A DNA stretch of 64,000 nucleotides from Scedosporium boydii (taxonomy: Eukaryota; Ascomycota; Sordariomycetes; Microascales; Microascaceae): contig NJFT01000017.1 in NCBI GenBank assembly GCA_002221725.1, positions 271,564 through 335,563 on the forward strand, read 5' to 3'. Each line of letters starts with the position of its first letter. Position 1 is the stretch's first letter. This document shows, in pieces, positions 9,819 through 21,956 of the stretch. The notes under the pieces are model-generated. The model did no database searches. It was not told the origin of the DNA and saw nothing but the letters and a program-made list of their open reading frames with translations. A program made the position numbers and the translations under genes.

Positions 9819-12800
9819 ATGGCGCCACAATCGGAGTCTTCCGCTGAAGACAGCGAGCGGGCCATCTTGGACCGCCAGTTGAATGGCCTCGAAGGAGAGG
9901 AGGCGAGGAGCAAAAATGTATTTACGTATGCGACATTCGAGGACAAGGCCATTCTTTCATTCAGTTCCATATGCGCAATTATTGCTGGCGCCCTGAATCC
10001 TCTGGTTCCCGTAAGTGCCCTTCTTTGCTTACAGGAAGTCTTTGCCCTGCTTGCCTTGCTTACCCTCCATCTCAGGTCATCTACGGTCTCCTTGTCGGTG
10101 TGTTCGATGGCTTCGCCGCGGGCACCGTTACCGCCGCCGAACTGCGGTCCAAAATATCAACCTTCAGTCTCTACTACGTCTATCTCAGCATAGCTCTATT
10201 TGTCTTCACATATGTATCCACCGTTGGATTCTACTACTCTGGAGAGCGCATCGCCCGAGGGCTGAGAACCGCGTACCTCTCGGCAATCATGCGCCAGAAT
10301 ATGGCCTTCTTTGACCTGCTCGGCCCGGGCGAGATAACAAATCGCATCATGTCGGACATGGGCACGGTTCAAGAAGCCATAACAAGCAAGGTATCGGTTA
10401 CTGTGAGCGCTGTGGCTCAATTCTGTGCTGCCTTCGTCATCATCTTCATCCTGTACTGGAAAACGGCACTAATAATCAGCCCTTTCTTCATCACCATGAC
10501 TGCGGTGGGAAGCATCGGCGGCGCATACGCCATCAAATATCACAAAAGGGCCATGGAAATTTACGGCCAGGCTTCCGGGATCGCCGAGGAGGCTATTGGT
10601 GCCGTAAGGCATGTCACTGCCTTTGGGATCCAACCACTCCTCTCGCGGCGATATCTCTCCATGTTGGATAAGGCTGCCAAGGCGGATGCCAAAGGAGAGA
10701 ACATCGTGTCGGCCATTATTGCTTGGTCAAACGCCATGCCGTGTCTCATCTACGCACTTGCCTTCTGGGCCGGCGCCAAATTCCTGGTCAAAGGAGAAGT
10801 CTCCGTCTCTGAGCTTACGGCCACGACATTGACGGTGGTGATCGGGGCCTTCGCAATCGCTAGGATCGCTCCTTCAGCTCAGGCGCTAACATCGGGCATC
10901 GCAATCGCCGGTGCCGTTCTGAAGACTATCGCGAGACGGTCACCCCAGGACCCGTTAGTGACGACGGGAGAAGAGCCGGAGGCTGTCCTGGGCGATATCC
11001 AGCTGGAGGGTGTCGGGCTAATGTATCCGTCCCGAAGTCATGTCAAGGTCCTGAAAGACGTAACTCTTTCATGCCCTGCAATGAAGAAGACGGCCATCGT
11101 GGGTCCATCGGGAAGCGGGAAGAGCAGTCTTGTGGGATTGATTGAAAGATTCTACGAGCCAACAAGTGGCCGAGTCCGTAAGTAATGCCCCGGGACCTAG
11201 CTGGAAATGCTCGTTCCTGACAACAAACAGTGCTCGACGGTAGAGATATACAGGGCTTGAACCTTCGCTGGTTGCGGCGTCAGATCTCTCTCGTCGATCA
11301 AAACCCGATCCTCTTTAATGCCTCTATACTCGAGAATATCCAGTATGGATGCACTGAGACTCTGAGCCGCTCGTCTGGAGCCAGAACTGGACTCCCTGAG
11401 GAAGTCATCGAGGCTGCCAAGAAAGCTAACGCCCACGACTTCATCATGATGCTACCCGACGGCTACAACACTCAGGTGGGCGAAAAGGGTCTCCAGCTCT
11501 CTGGAGGTCAACGGCAGAGAATCGCCATCGCTCGCGCATTAGTCAAGGACCCGAAAATCCTTCTCCTTGATGAAGCAACCTCTGCATTGGAATCCAAATC
11601 CGAAGCATTGATACAGGCGGCTCTGGATGCTGCGGCTGAGCATCGCACAACTCTGGTAATCGCACATCGTCTGTCGACTATCCGCAACGCTGACAACATT
11701 ATTGTGCTTTCTGAAGGCCAAGTTGTTGAGCAAGGAAAACATGAGAATCTCTTCGCCAGGGACGGAGTGTATGCTGCCTTGGTTCGGAAGCAGCAGATTG
11801 AAGAATCGAAAGGAAAAGAGATTGCCGAGGAACGCGCCTTCGTAGACGAGACAGAGAAGGACTCGCCAAGTGTGTCGATCAGTCATCTGGATGAGAAGAT
11901 ACAGGCAGACGAACATGTCCACCACTCGACTATAATAGTGCCTGCGGAAAAGGTTGGAGAACGCCTAGGCCGGCCTAGCGCAAGGCAGGCGCTGGCTTTC
12001 ATTGGGCGCAACAGCAAGGTTGACTGGAAAGTCCTACTCCTTGGGCTACTCTGTTCCATCCTTGCCGGCTTAGGAATTCCGGTGTAAGCGCTCCCACGCC
12101 TGTTTAAAACTTGCGCATCGCAGAATTTACTAACCGTTCAGCACAGGCAATCGGTATTCTTCGCCAAGCTCTTGACTGCTCTCGGTCTGCCGCCTCCTCA
12201 ATACGGCGAGCTTAAAAGCGAGGTCGCCTTTTGGTCAGGTCTTTACGTCGCCATAGCAGGCACCACGTTCATCTTCTGGATGGGTGTTGGGATGACCTTA
12301 TCATACGCAACTCAGCAGCTCACACGCCGAGTTCGCGAGGCCTGTTTCAAGTCTATTATGACGCAGGACATAGCCTTCTTCGATGAGAGGGGTAATGCGC
12401 CTAGCGCGCTGTCAAGTGTCCTCTCCAAGAGCACGAACGACCTTGCCGGCATCGGCGGACCTGTTCTTGGCGGTATACTCACCTTCTTTTCGACAATCGT
12501 TGCCAGCATCATTCTGTCGCTGGCTATTGGATGGAAGCTGGCGCTTGTATGTACCGCTACTATACCAGTCGTGGTGGCCTGTGGCTGGCTTCGGCTGCAG
12601 ATGCTGTCGGCATTCGATGCCAAGATCCGACAGAGCGGGCTCGATTCGGCGGCATACTCCGGAGAACTTGTACGGTCAATCCGAACAGTCGCCTCCCTCG
12701 GACTTGAAGAGTTCGCTCTGGCGCGGTACGACGGCTTCCTGGCACAGCAAGCAGCCAAGTCTCTCCGCTCGATACTTTCCGCCTCTAGTCTCTACGCGGC

Positions 12801-13904
12801 GTCGCAGTCTCTTGTCTATCTCTGCTCGGCATTGGCCTTTTGGTATGGTGGAACGCTCATCGCAAACGAGGAGTACACGGTTTTCCAATTCTACATTTGC
12901 TTTGTTAGTCTCATTTCGGGGGCGCAGATCGCCGGGTCTATATTTACTTTCACGCCCGATGCGAGCAAAGCCATACATGCAACCGGGGATCTCCAGCGCA
13001 TCTTAAACGCAAATCCGAGCATCAATAAGACATCGCGGAGTAGGTGTGCTGCCGCGCAAGAGAAAGGAAAGGCAGGTCAGGAGGACAGCCGCGCCTGTCA
13101 AGTTCAGTTCGAGAACGTGTCATTCAGCTATCCTTCTCGGCCCAACCGTCGTGCTCTCGATAATTTTAACGTTCTAATCAAGCCCGGCCAAACCCTCGCC
13201 CTCGTCGGTCAGAGTGGAAGTGGGAAAAGCACGTGTATATCCCTGCTAGAGCGTTTTTACGATCCAGATCACGGACGGATTCTTGTCGATGGGCGGGATG
13301 TCCGGAGCAATGACGTGGACAAATATCGTCGGACCATCGCGCTTGTCAGCCAAGAAACGTTCGTGTTTTCGGGCACATTAAGGGAGAATGTGGTCATCGG
13401 ACGGGCAGGGGAGGATGTGAGCGATGATGATATCCTTGCAGCGTGTCGGCAGGCTAACATTCTAGAATTTATCGAGTCTCTGCCGTGAGTATTTCTCCCA
13501 ACTCTCAACTTGATCTTGCGAAGCAAGGTATATATATCTGACGCGGTGGCTTTAGGGAAGGTCTCTCCACCCTCGTGGGGACGGACGGCTGCATGCTCAG
13601 TGGCGGACAGAAGCAGCGCATCGCCATCGCGCGCGCCTTTCTCCGAAAACCTAAGATGCTACTGCTCGATGAGGCCACCTCGGCACTAGACACCGAGTCC
13701 GAATTCGCTGTTCAAGCGGCCCTGGATGCTGTCAGGAAGGGCCGGACCACCATCCTAGTAGCGCACCAGCTTCGCACTGTCGTGAGCGCCGATGTTATCT
13801 GCGTGCTTCAGGATGGAGCCCTGCAGGAAATGGGGAACCATGAAGAGTTGATGGAGAGGCGAGGGAAGTATTGGGAAATGGTTGGGATGCAGAGTTTACA
13901 CTAA
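9819..13904 (+). CDS. ABCB-type multidrug exporter (full transporter)
   Basis: A 1277-residue full-size ABC exporter with TMD-NBD-TMD-NBD layout in five exons: 9819..10010, 10076..11177, 11231..12083, 12147..13484, 13556..13904. NBD1 has Walker [10 protein letters not shown], signature LSGGQRQR, Walker [13 protein letters not shown] and H-loop [11 protein letters not shown]2 has [29 protein letters not shown] and H-loop VAHQLRTV. The usual Arg after the H-loop His is Gln in NBD2, but the His is kept, so both sites should hydrolyse ATP. It belongs to the P-glycoprotein/MDR branch and sits at the plasma membrane or a vesicle. Placed in the middle of the cluster, it is the likely exporter or self-protection pump for the product. 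It converges with the ATP-grasp gene, 205 bp apart. Confidence 0.95.
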
Positions 13905-14109
13905 TACACTCATGTCGTCTTGGAGGATGATAGTTGTGTCGGGGCTAACTGGCATCAATACAACGTACTTAGGAGGTTAGGTACATAGTTTAAATACATC
14001 CTGATTTCTCTGATCTTTTGTGTTTCATTTTCGTCTTTTCAGAGAGCTAACAACATACACTACGCACATCTATCTCGCATGTGGAGAAGGGAGAACGTCG
14101 GAGCCTGTT

Positions 14110-16196
14110 TCAAATAAATGAAAAGCGAACCTCCTCCCTAACCTGTCTCGCAAAGTCTAGAGCTTCTTTCCTCGAAGTCCTCGAGAACACATTAAAGTAG
14201 GCCAAAAAGGTGTTGATACCCGAGCTCGGATGCAGCACCCTTTGGCCGCGCTTGACCAGGCACGCGCACCGACTAATCTGTTTCGCAAGATCCGGTCTTC
14301 GAGCCTTCAACTCGGCACAGATGTCGTCTGAATCAAAGATGCCTTGGCGAGAAGGGGGATAATCGGCCGAAATGAAGACCATAACGCATGTGTACTGGGG
14401 CCCATCCTTGAACGGCTGAGAAAGAGCGCGAGCGCGGGACTTGTCTCCCACCGCGATGAGCATGGCCAAGCCCCAGTAGTCGATTCCATAGGTTGACTCG
14501 ACGATGTGTGCGCCTGTCATCCCCAGAGGACGTGGGTTGATTTCAATAAGCCAAGCAGCCGGAGATTCCGGCGTTGTAGATGCCGTATCATGGCGGGGAT
14601 GAAGATCGAGGAGTCCGTCTTCCGTTGTGTAGTAGTCCACTGACGAGTGTTCCACGCGGCCTTCTAGATGCATAATACCGTTGCGTAGACCCAGTTTGAT
14701 CAGCGTATCCAGAAAGCTGTCGCGGAGAGTATCGATTTCGCGAGAAGGTAGCGCCGACGGATACACGCTGTTCAACTCGGTAAAGGTGCTCAGAGAGCCG
14801 CCATTCTCGGGGCCATTGGAGTCAGCGGTCTTGGGGAAATCGTCGCAAGCCTCGAAGAAGAGGATTTCGCCATCCAACAGAACAAAGTTTGCGTCGACCT
14901 CAGGCCCTGAACAGTATTTCTCTATCACAAATTCGGATCCGTGGCGAGATGTGTCGATTGACTTGGCAGCTTCTGCAAGGCGGTCGAGGGAGTCAACACG
15001 GAACACTCCCTCCGAGCTCCAGCCATTGCAGGGCTTAATGATAAGGGGATAGGGAAGCTGGTTTTTCCTGGCAATCTCGAGAGCCTCATCGGGACTGGAC
15101 GCCAGGTAGGCCTGGTGCCCCGCGAACACACTGGTTTGATATTTGTCCGTGGCAATGCGCAGCGCATCCGGCGACGCTGTCTCAAGGCCAAGTTGCTGCG
15201 CGGCTTGGGCAACTTGGACCACGTAGGAGTCGCAGAAGGTTACGATACCGTCAACGGGCTTGCCGTAGGATTTGACGGCTTTGACGATTCGGTCGCCGAA
15301 ATCCACTTCTGGCGGGTCCGTCAACCTCGTGAGGATAAATGCCTCACGCCAATGCGCGTACTCCGGCCCTTCTAGCCAGTGTCCTGCGTTGTCGAGGACG
15401 ACCATGTTAATCCCAAGTGCGATGGCTGCGAGGTAAATACCTGGGCCCGTGCCACCGTTATCGGGGTGCGCTCGACTCCCCTCCACCAATACCAACGTGC
15501 GGCGTCGGATCTTGTCGGGCGATATCCAGGGAAACGAGAGTCGATTATCAAGTTCGGATTCCACAGAGAGAGACAGTGCGCCCAGCCCAGAGTCCGGGCC
15601 ACCGTCCGCGTCGTCGTACAGGATCAAGCCAGCGGTAGAAGCGGAGAAGAGCGCGCCGAGGTTCTTGGCCTCTGAGATCTGGGAGCCGACGTAGCTCTGG
15701 TGAGGCTCCGCAAAAGAGATTGCCGTCTGCACAAATCGAGAGTCCCTCAGACGAAGAGGAATTATGTCGGAGCGCACAATGTATCCCTCTTGCAAAGGGA
15801 CGATAAGTTTTGCAAGGCGTCCAAAGCCCGTAGTGGATGCGATCGTGGCGCGAAGACACTGTAGAAAGAACTGGAACGCTTTGGGAGAGCCAAAATCTTC
15901 TGCTTTTCCCGGGTTTCCATCGCCGAGGTCGATAGAATAGGCGCTCTCGAAGTCGCCAATACTGTTCTCGGGGAGCTCGCCCTCGCTTGCAGAGGAGAGT
16001 TTCTTGAAAATGATGTCAAGCGACTGCCAGGCGTTTTCAATGATGTGGCTTTTGGAGAGATGCCACGAAAACTCCCACAATAGCTCTATTTCACATTAGC
16101 CATGGACTCGAGGGATGGAATAATTATAGCTGAACACAAGGTACTCTTCCCACCTCCATCTTTTTTCGCCCGAACCTGAATCTTTCGAGGAGCCAT
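14110..16196 (-). CDS. ATP-grasp ligase, carnosine-synthase-like architecture (cluster)
   Basis: The main exon (14110-16085) encodes most of a ~675-residue protein. It has no ATG at its 5' end, and a short first exon (16145..16196, starting MAPRKIQVRAKKDGGG) joins it in phase across a 59-bp intron. The N-terminal ~210 residues are unfamiliar. Then comes a Rossmann-like pre-ATP-grasp domain (RRTLVLVEG...), and an ATP-grasp domain with LIIKPCNGWSSEGV (ATP-binding Lys near 368), FVIEKYCSGPEVDANF and the metal ligands EINPRPLGMTGAH (near 532). Such enzymes activate a carboxylate as acyl-phosphate and join it to an amine, as in carnosine or dipeptide ligases. With an aminotransferase beside it, it is the best candidate for the condensing enzyme. 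It is divergent from the oxidoreductase. The first exon is the least certain part. Confidence 0.85.
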
Positions 16197-16884
16197 CACG
16201 CAAAACATCCACGCAACCTTGTAGAATAGATTTGAAAATGAAGTGAAAGGGACACTCGAACCAAATCTCGGGATTCCCTCTTCTTTTCTATAGCCTTTTG
16301 GTGAATAGTTCAGCACCTCATGCACGTAATTCAGCTGCTTTTATCAATAAGATAACTAGAAGTTAAGCAGTGGACAAGAAGCAGACAAGATCGGTCTTTG
16401 GTTGCCTCGCACACCGACTGTGCTACCCCCTCCTCCCCCGCGTTCTGCTCCTCCCTCCCCCTCCCCCTCCTCCGCTGTTCTCATTTCTGACTGTGCTCTG
16501 CCTATACGTACCGTAGGATAATACGAAGGGCTTCTAAGAGGGTAATACGTCGCGGAGGCTGACTCACAGAGTCTCACGCAATGGGATTGGAAGACCAATG
16601 TACTAATGTACCAATGTCTGAGAACACTGTGGCGGTGGTACTTGATAGCGCAACGACGGTGCCAGTACCCGACAGATTCCCAAAGGCGTTTATCCTTGTC
16701 CAGTTTAGAACTTCTATTATTGATATCATTCATTCGAGTATAAGTATTTGTTGTTTGACAGCTGGCCAGTTTCAAGACAGAGTATGGAGCTCACTTCACA
16801 ACGCTCAACAAGGCTTCAAGAGTATAGAATACCTCCTTCAACTCTTAAGGAACTCTGATTTGACTTCTTTCTTTTCCATACACA
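16197..16884. promoter_or_regulatory. Divergent promoter region, ATP-grasp/oxidoreductase
   Basis: 688 bp between the two start codons. A pyrimidine-only stretch (CCTCC-rich, about 16424-16478) lies in the middle. A TACGTACCGTAGG sequence near 16504 resembles the arm of the inverted repeat in the P450/SDR promoter, but only loosely. Confidence 0.45.
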
Positions 16885-18711
16885 ATGCATTCCACCATCG
16901 TCGAACAACCCGAAAGAGAGCTAGCGCGCTTTCTACTAGTCGGCGTTGGCCCTCACGCGAAGCGCATCTACATCCCGCACCTTAAGACACTAGAAGCGGA
17001 GGGCCGAGCGAAGCTTGTCTGCGCCGTCGACATCGAGCAAAATGCGGAACAAATCACGGAGCTCCGCAACAAGGTCTTCCCCGGGACAGAACTCTTCTTC
17101 GTCCCTTTCTTCTCCGGGCCCATGCCAAGCAACGTCTCGGTCATGTTGAAGAACCTGGCGGCGCGTCTCAGGATCGACTGTGTGGTCATCTCGACCGAAC
17201 CACTGGCCCATAAGGCCTACGGTTTGTGGGCCATCAGCCAGGGTCTCCACGCTATTATGGACAAGCCCATTTCCACCAGAAAGGAGACCGTATACAACCT
17301 GGATCAAGCGTTGGGGATTGCGGACGATTACGAAGACTTGTTGAATGCATACAACGAGCTCCAGAAACGCAAGCGCACGTTTTTCCTCATCACCAGCCAT
17401 CGCAGGTACCATCCTGGCATGTACCGCACCTTCGACATGATCCAGGAAATCACCGAGAAATCCGGCGCACCGGTGACAAACATCATCTCCACCCACTGCG
17501 ACGGTATGTGGCGGCTGCCGACGGAAATCATTGATCAAAAATACCACACTTTCAACAACGGCTACGGCAAAGTGTCGCACAGCGGCTACCACTTCCTCGA
17601 CATGGCGTACCGATATGTCAAGGCCGGTTGGACCGCCGACAAGAAGCCCGACAGAATTGAAGTCGTGTCTAGTTTTATGACGCCGGCTGGGTTTTTGAAG
17701 ACGTTCAACCACAACGATTACCTGAACGCGTTTGGACGCAAGGCGTATGGCGACTCGTGCAAGTATGCGGATTGCTACATTGAAAAGCTCTCACCCACAC
17801 TCGGGGAGATCGACGCCGCTCTTCAGATCTCCTTCATCCAAGACAATGAACCGATATGCCTCGCGCAGGTTAATCTACAGCACAACGGCTTTACTCGTCG
17901 AAGCTGGGTCACTCCCGGGCAAGATCTCTACAAAGGCATCGGTCGGGTTAAGCACGAGTTCCACGAAATAAAATCCGGACCTATGCAGACAATCGTCATC
18001 GACTCACGGCAGGCCAATGACAAGCATGATCGATCCAAGCCCAGCACCGCCAAGATTGGTACCGACAACCACTTCGAGGTCCACGTCTTCCGTAATTGTG
18101 ACCTCCTCGATGAGCCAGAGCCGCTGGTCAGCTACTCTGTCGCCGACCTCGACCGCCATTACAATTCCAAGCTTCCCGGGATCTACTCGGAGAACGTCAA
18201 GCGAGGAATCCTATGGGAGGCCTTGGACTTCATTGAAGGCAAGAAGCCTTTCGAGGACTTGTTATCCAACTTGGAGGACCACAGTGTTCCGGCAAACATC
18301 ATGAGTGCCGTCTACGTATCGCATATTCGACGCACCCAGGGGCTTAATCCGGTGGTGAACATAGACCTAACGTATGATGGCGTCGTGGGGCCGAGTAAGT
18401 ACCGCCTTTGTCTGGGCACGAAACGATTCGAATAATAACCAATGAATATAGATCGCGGCTCGGCAAGAGCAAGCATCCCACGCGATGGGCCGGCCCTTAC
18501 CCACACGTCGACTACCCCAAATGGCGGTGACATTTCGGAAACAGTGTTTGGGAATGGGGACAAAAAACAGAGCGCAAACGGTGTCTCGAAGGGCAAAAAC
18601 GGCCTCGATCAACGTACTGACAGCGACAAAACCGCAACCGCGCTGCTCGAAAAGCTCAATGGGACCAGCCCGCTTTCGCCCCGGCAGATCTCGGCAGAGG
18701 TTAAAGGTTGA
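16885..18711 (+). CDS. Gfo/Idh/MocA-like NAD(P) oxidoreductase (cluster)
   Basis: A 589-residue protein in two exons (16885..18394, 18452..18711; 57-bp intron, phase 1). The N-terminus is a Rossmann fold with FLLVGVGPHAKRIYIPHL. The family's conserved Lys-Pro appears in AIMDKPIS, and GKVSHSGYHFLDMAY supplies the His/Asp region used in catalysis. At ~590 residues it is much longer than the usual 330-400, with an extended middle and a polar, Ser/Asn/Lys-rich C-terminal tail on exon 2. Family members oxidise or reduce sugars, cyclitols and imino or keto acids. Without the splice the frame would end at 18435 with a shorter tail. The position opposite the ATP-grasp gene suggests it makes or modifies the substrate of that enzyme. 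Confidence 0.85.
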
Positions 18712-20754
18712 AAGTTATAGCTTGAACATGAGGGAAGAACGTACGTAGGTACCGAAAATACTAGCTATTTCGTGGGATTAGGTAGTAGATACGCCCGATA
18801 TGAATTCAATGTCGTCTCATTAAGCTACTTCAGCCTCTATAAAATTGACTACAATTTTGATGCCTGGAGTTCTACCGAATCTGTCCAGTGATATTCGCTT
18901 GGCAGGCCAAATCTTCAAACAAATCACAGCGCAGCCTTCCAATAACACGTTCGCGAACCGGAAAGCCTCCGGGGCTCCCTGAGAGCGAGCTTAATACGCG
19001 AGTTATAGGTAGAGATGTGATGCAACCTGGGAGAGGTTCCTGGCATAACCGACTTACTCCGAAAGCTGAGCATACGGCCGTACCCCTTGTCTTATTCAGG
19101 TCTGTGTCAGATGTGCACAGTCAAAGTTTCTGACTCCATACCGGCAGGGTGGACGGCACGGCCCGGTGTCTGACTGTACCCGGCCGATCTCCATCTAGAC
19201 CTCGGATCAGTTTGATGCCAAGGATGGTTGTGCGAACTAACATACTCCTGCACAAAGTCTGCGGTCAGCAGGGATTGCTAAGTCAGAGCTTATTCCAACA
19301 TCGTACGACCGAGGGTGCCTGCACAAAGGAGCCGCAGCGCTGAATCCTGCCACCTGAATGAGCCGTTCTGTGATACCACTCTGTCAGCACACATGAAAGT
19401 GAAATTACTGGCTTAACTTCAATCAACAAGCCTACTTCTCCTGCATCGTCTGTCGTAAGACTGCGACGCTGCTGTCGGGCCTACATCCCCCAAAAATTCA
19501 TGCGTATCCCTAATAGGTTTCTGCAGTCCACGTATTCTCCATGTTGTTCTTCAAGCACGTCAGCGACCTGCAGAAAAACTCATTTTTGACAACCGGTATC
19601 CGTCATTTGCTGATTCGTACCGAGATCCCCGGTAGATCGGCGTTCGTTGTAGTAGTTTAGCTTTCCAGGGTCCGAGTCACGGGTCAGAGCAAGTCTCACC
19701 GTGCTACGGAAAACTGTGCCGTGACCTGATACCACCTTCCAACTATAGCCCGCCACGCATAAGAACTTATAGGGTTGGTTCACCGTTACAGACGGCAATA
19801 GGAGAGGGGATAGCTCCGGTGCGTAACTTTCTATTTGATGTAGTAGACAGGATGGAAGGCTACGCCCTATCGTCACATTTAGGGTTAAGAACCGCGCCGT
19901 TACGGCGCAGCAGCGAGGAGTGAGTCGGAGCACACGGCACAGAGGCTCAACGCCGCCAGGGCCCCAGCTGACGGACCACGCACGACCCATACCCATACAT
20001 TTCCGAGTAACGTATTGTTCTAAACTTCTGGGTTTTGTGGAAGGGGGGCGCTACCAAATAGTGGGCTTTCCCAATGCGGTTCACCGTCATTATCAGATCT
20101 GGGGTAGGTCAGTTCTGGTTATTGGACATTGGCCACTGATTCTTGTTCTTATCCCTGTTTCCATTTTATGTGTCATGCTGCGGCCAAAATGCAATCGTCC
20201 GCCTCAGTGTCATCTGTGTTCATGTTCGAGGAGAGGTGGAATGTGTAGAAAACGCCGGTATTCGTATGCAAACTCATTGTAGTTGAATATTGAGATCTGA
20301 TAGTACTTTCCCCCCCCAATTATCTGATATGATAGGCAGTCGATGCATCCCACCGATCAGGGGCCGGGAGTTACTAAACTATCGCTGAATTATCACACCT
20401 ATACGTACAACCTACTCTTTTAGAGTTACTTAGACCTTCTTAAGTCATAAATGGCTGGTTGGGTCATGTCAACGATTCTGGTAACTTCTCTGTTTCTAGC
20501 GCCTATTTTCCGTCTCCGATTATTTCCCATATTCCTGCTTGATGTTTAATACTGGAGCCACTGTTCAACAACTGCACGCCAAGGCACCGTTGCAATATTT
20601 TGTACAGCTTCCCCCGCGGCACACTTCCGGGGCAACACAGTATTAGCATCAGGGCAAGTGACTTCTGAAAACCATCCTGCGTTTCCGCGTACCCGTTTTC
20701 CATAGTCAGCAGGGAGGAAACCAGTGTCCACAAGTTCGGCGCCTAAACCTCGAG
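18712..20754. other. Intergenic, nothing recognised
   Basis: Two kilobases between the 3' ends of the oxidoreductase and the bZIP gene. All frames are short and lack domain motifs. No repeats or RNA genes were recognised. Confidence 0.5.
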
Positions 20755-21956
20755 TCAGCTAAAGTACTTTTTCCTGCTCGAGCGTTTTCCGAGGAAGCTG
20801 ACCTCTCGTTGGAAAATAGCAATAACGAAGGCTGCCTGCAGACATTCGTCCTCCTTTCCGTTCTCTGGTCCGTCGCATTTCTCATGTTTGTCTATGAATT
20901 GCTGGAGTGTGGTGGAGGCTACCAGCTTCTTCCGCTCAGCTGCGAGTATGCTTTCAGCAGACCGGATAATCTCGCCTTTGTAACCTTGTGCCTCCCACTC
21001 CGTCCAAGACGAGGCGCTGGATCGCAAATCGGACAGGATCCCAGGCAGCTTTCGGTTTCGGCTTAGGTGCTGCGAGCTCGCGAGTCGGGGAAAGGGGCGG
21101 AAGTCCGATGTGTAGTAGTCTGATATTACGCTTTCCAAGCCGTCGAATCCCGAACGATGTATGCTTTCGAGAACATATTCCAGTCTTTCAGGAAGTGGGG
21201 CATTCGTTTTGGGCTGCCTTACTCCAGACTCGACATGCGTTGCGTCGTTCCCCGTCCTCGGAGGCGCAATATCGGACCTGAGGAGCTCCAGTATGCGTGG
21301 GTCGACTGGGCTGGACTCCACATTCGGCGAGACAGGCGGGTCGAATGCAATCTCCTTCGTGTCCCATTCTAGGTCGTACATAATATCCGGGTTGCGGCTG
21401 TCCAAATTAGGTCGATGTCGTGGAACTTCGGCTACTTGCTCGCCTCCTCTCCCTCTTTCGTCTACATGGTCTGTATGCCCTGTTAAAACACGGAAACCCC
21501 ACATAAGCCACGAAATTGGATTCTTTCGTACCTGGTCTCGGATTTCCATCTGATTCGTCATTCGATGTCGCTGGTGCGTCCTTTGGTGAATCGCTTGAAT
21601 GTGAAGAAAGTAAGGATGGTAGGCCTTGACCAGACATTTGAGCGTACGTCATGTAGTCCATCTGGGAGAAAGGAAAGATGTCGCGCGATATTGTCGACGT
21701 TGGAGAAGGGTATACAGGTTGATTCGACATCCTGCATTTGGCATCCTCAGCAGTTCGTTCGGCTAGCTGATGTTCCAGCTTTTCTATTCGCGTTTTGAGG
21801 TTTTTTCCTGCCCACAGCCATCAGTTACATCCCCTCAAGAGTAAGGCAAGCTTGGATTGGTGTAGTACGGTGATTCCTCTGGGCTATACGGTTTTGCACG
21901 CGTTTCCGAGCTTTTGGATCCGCAATCTCGGACCAGTCATCATCATTGGAAGCCAT
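20755..21956 (-). CDS. bZIP transcription factor
   Basis: A three-exon gene, complement(20755..21479, 21532..21807, 21869..21956), encoding 362 residues. The basic region is split by intron 1 and becomes KARKRVQNRIAQRNHRKNLK once spliced, with the canonical N-x7-R (Asn22, Arg30). The zipper is short (L33, L40, then weak). The C-terminal half (LEYVLESIHRSGFDGLESVI..., NRKLPGILSDLRSSASSW) resembles a conserved C-terminal region of many uncharacterised fungal bZIP proteins. It lies 2 kb from the oxidoreductase and is the only regulator near the cluster, so it may control it. An independent role is equally possible. All frames are clean and splice phases agree. Confidence 0.8.

Noticed and set aside
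14110..16080. ATP-grasp protein starting at TTG 16080
   Set aside because: A non-ATG start is unlikely; an ATG mini-exon joins in phase.
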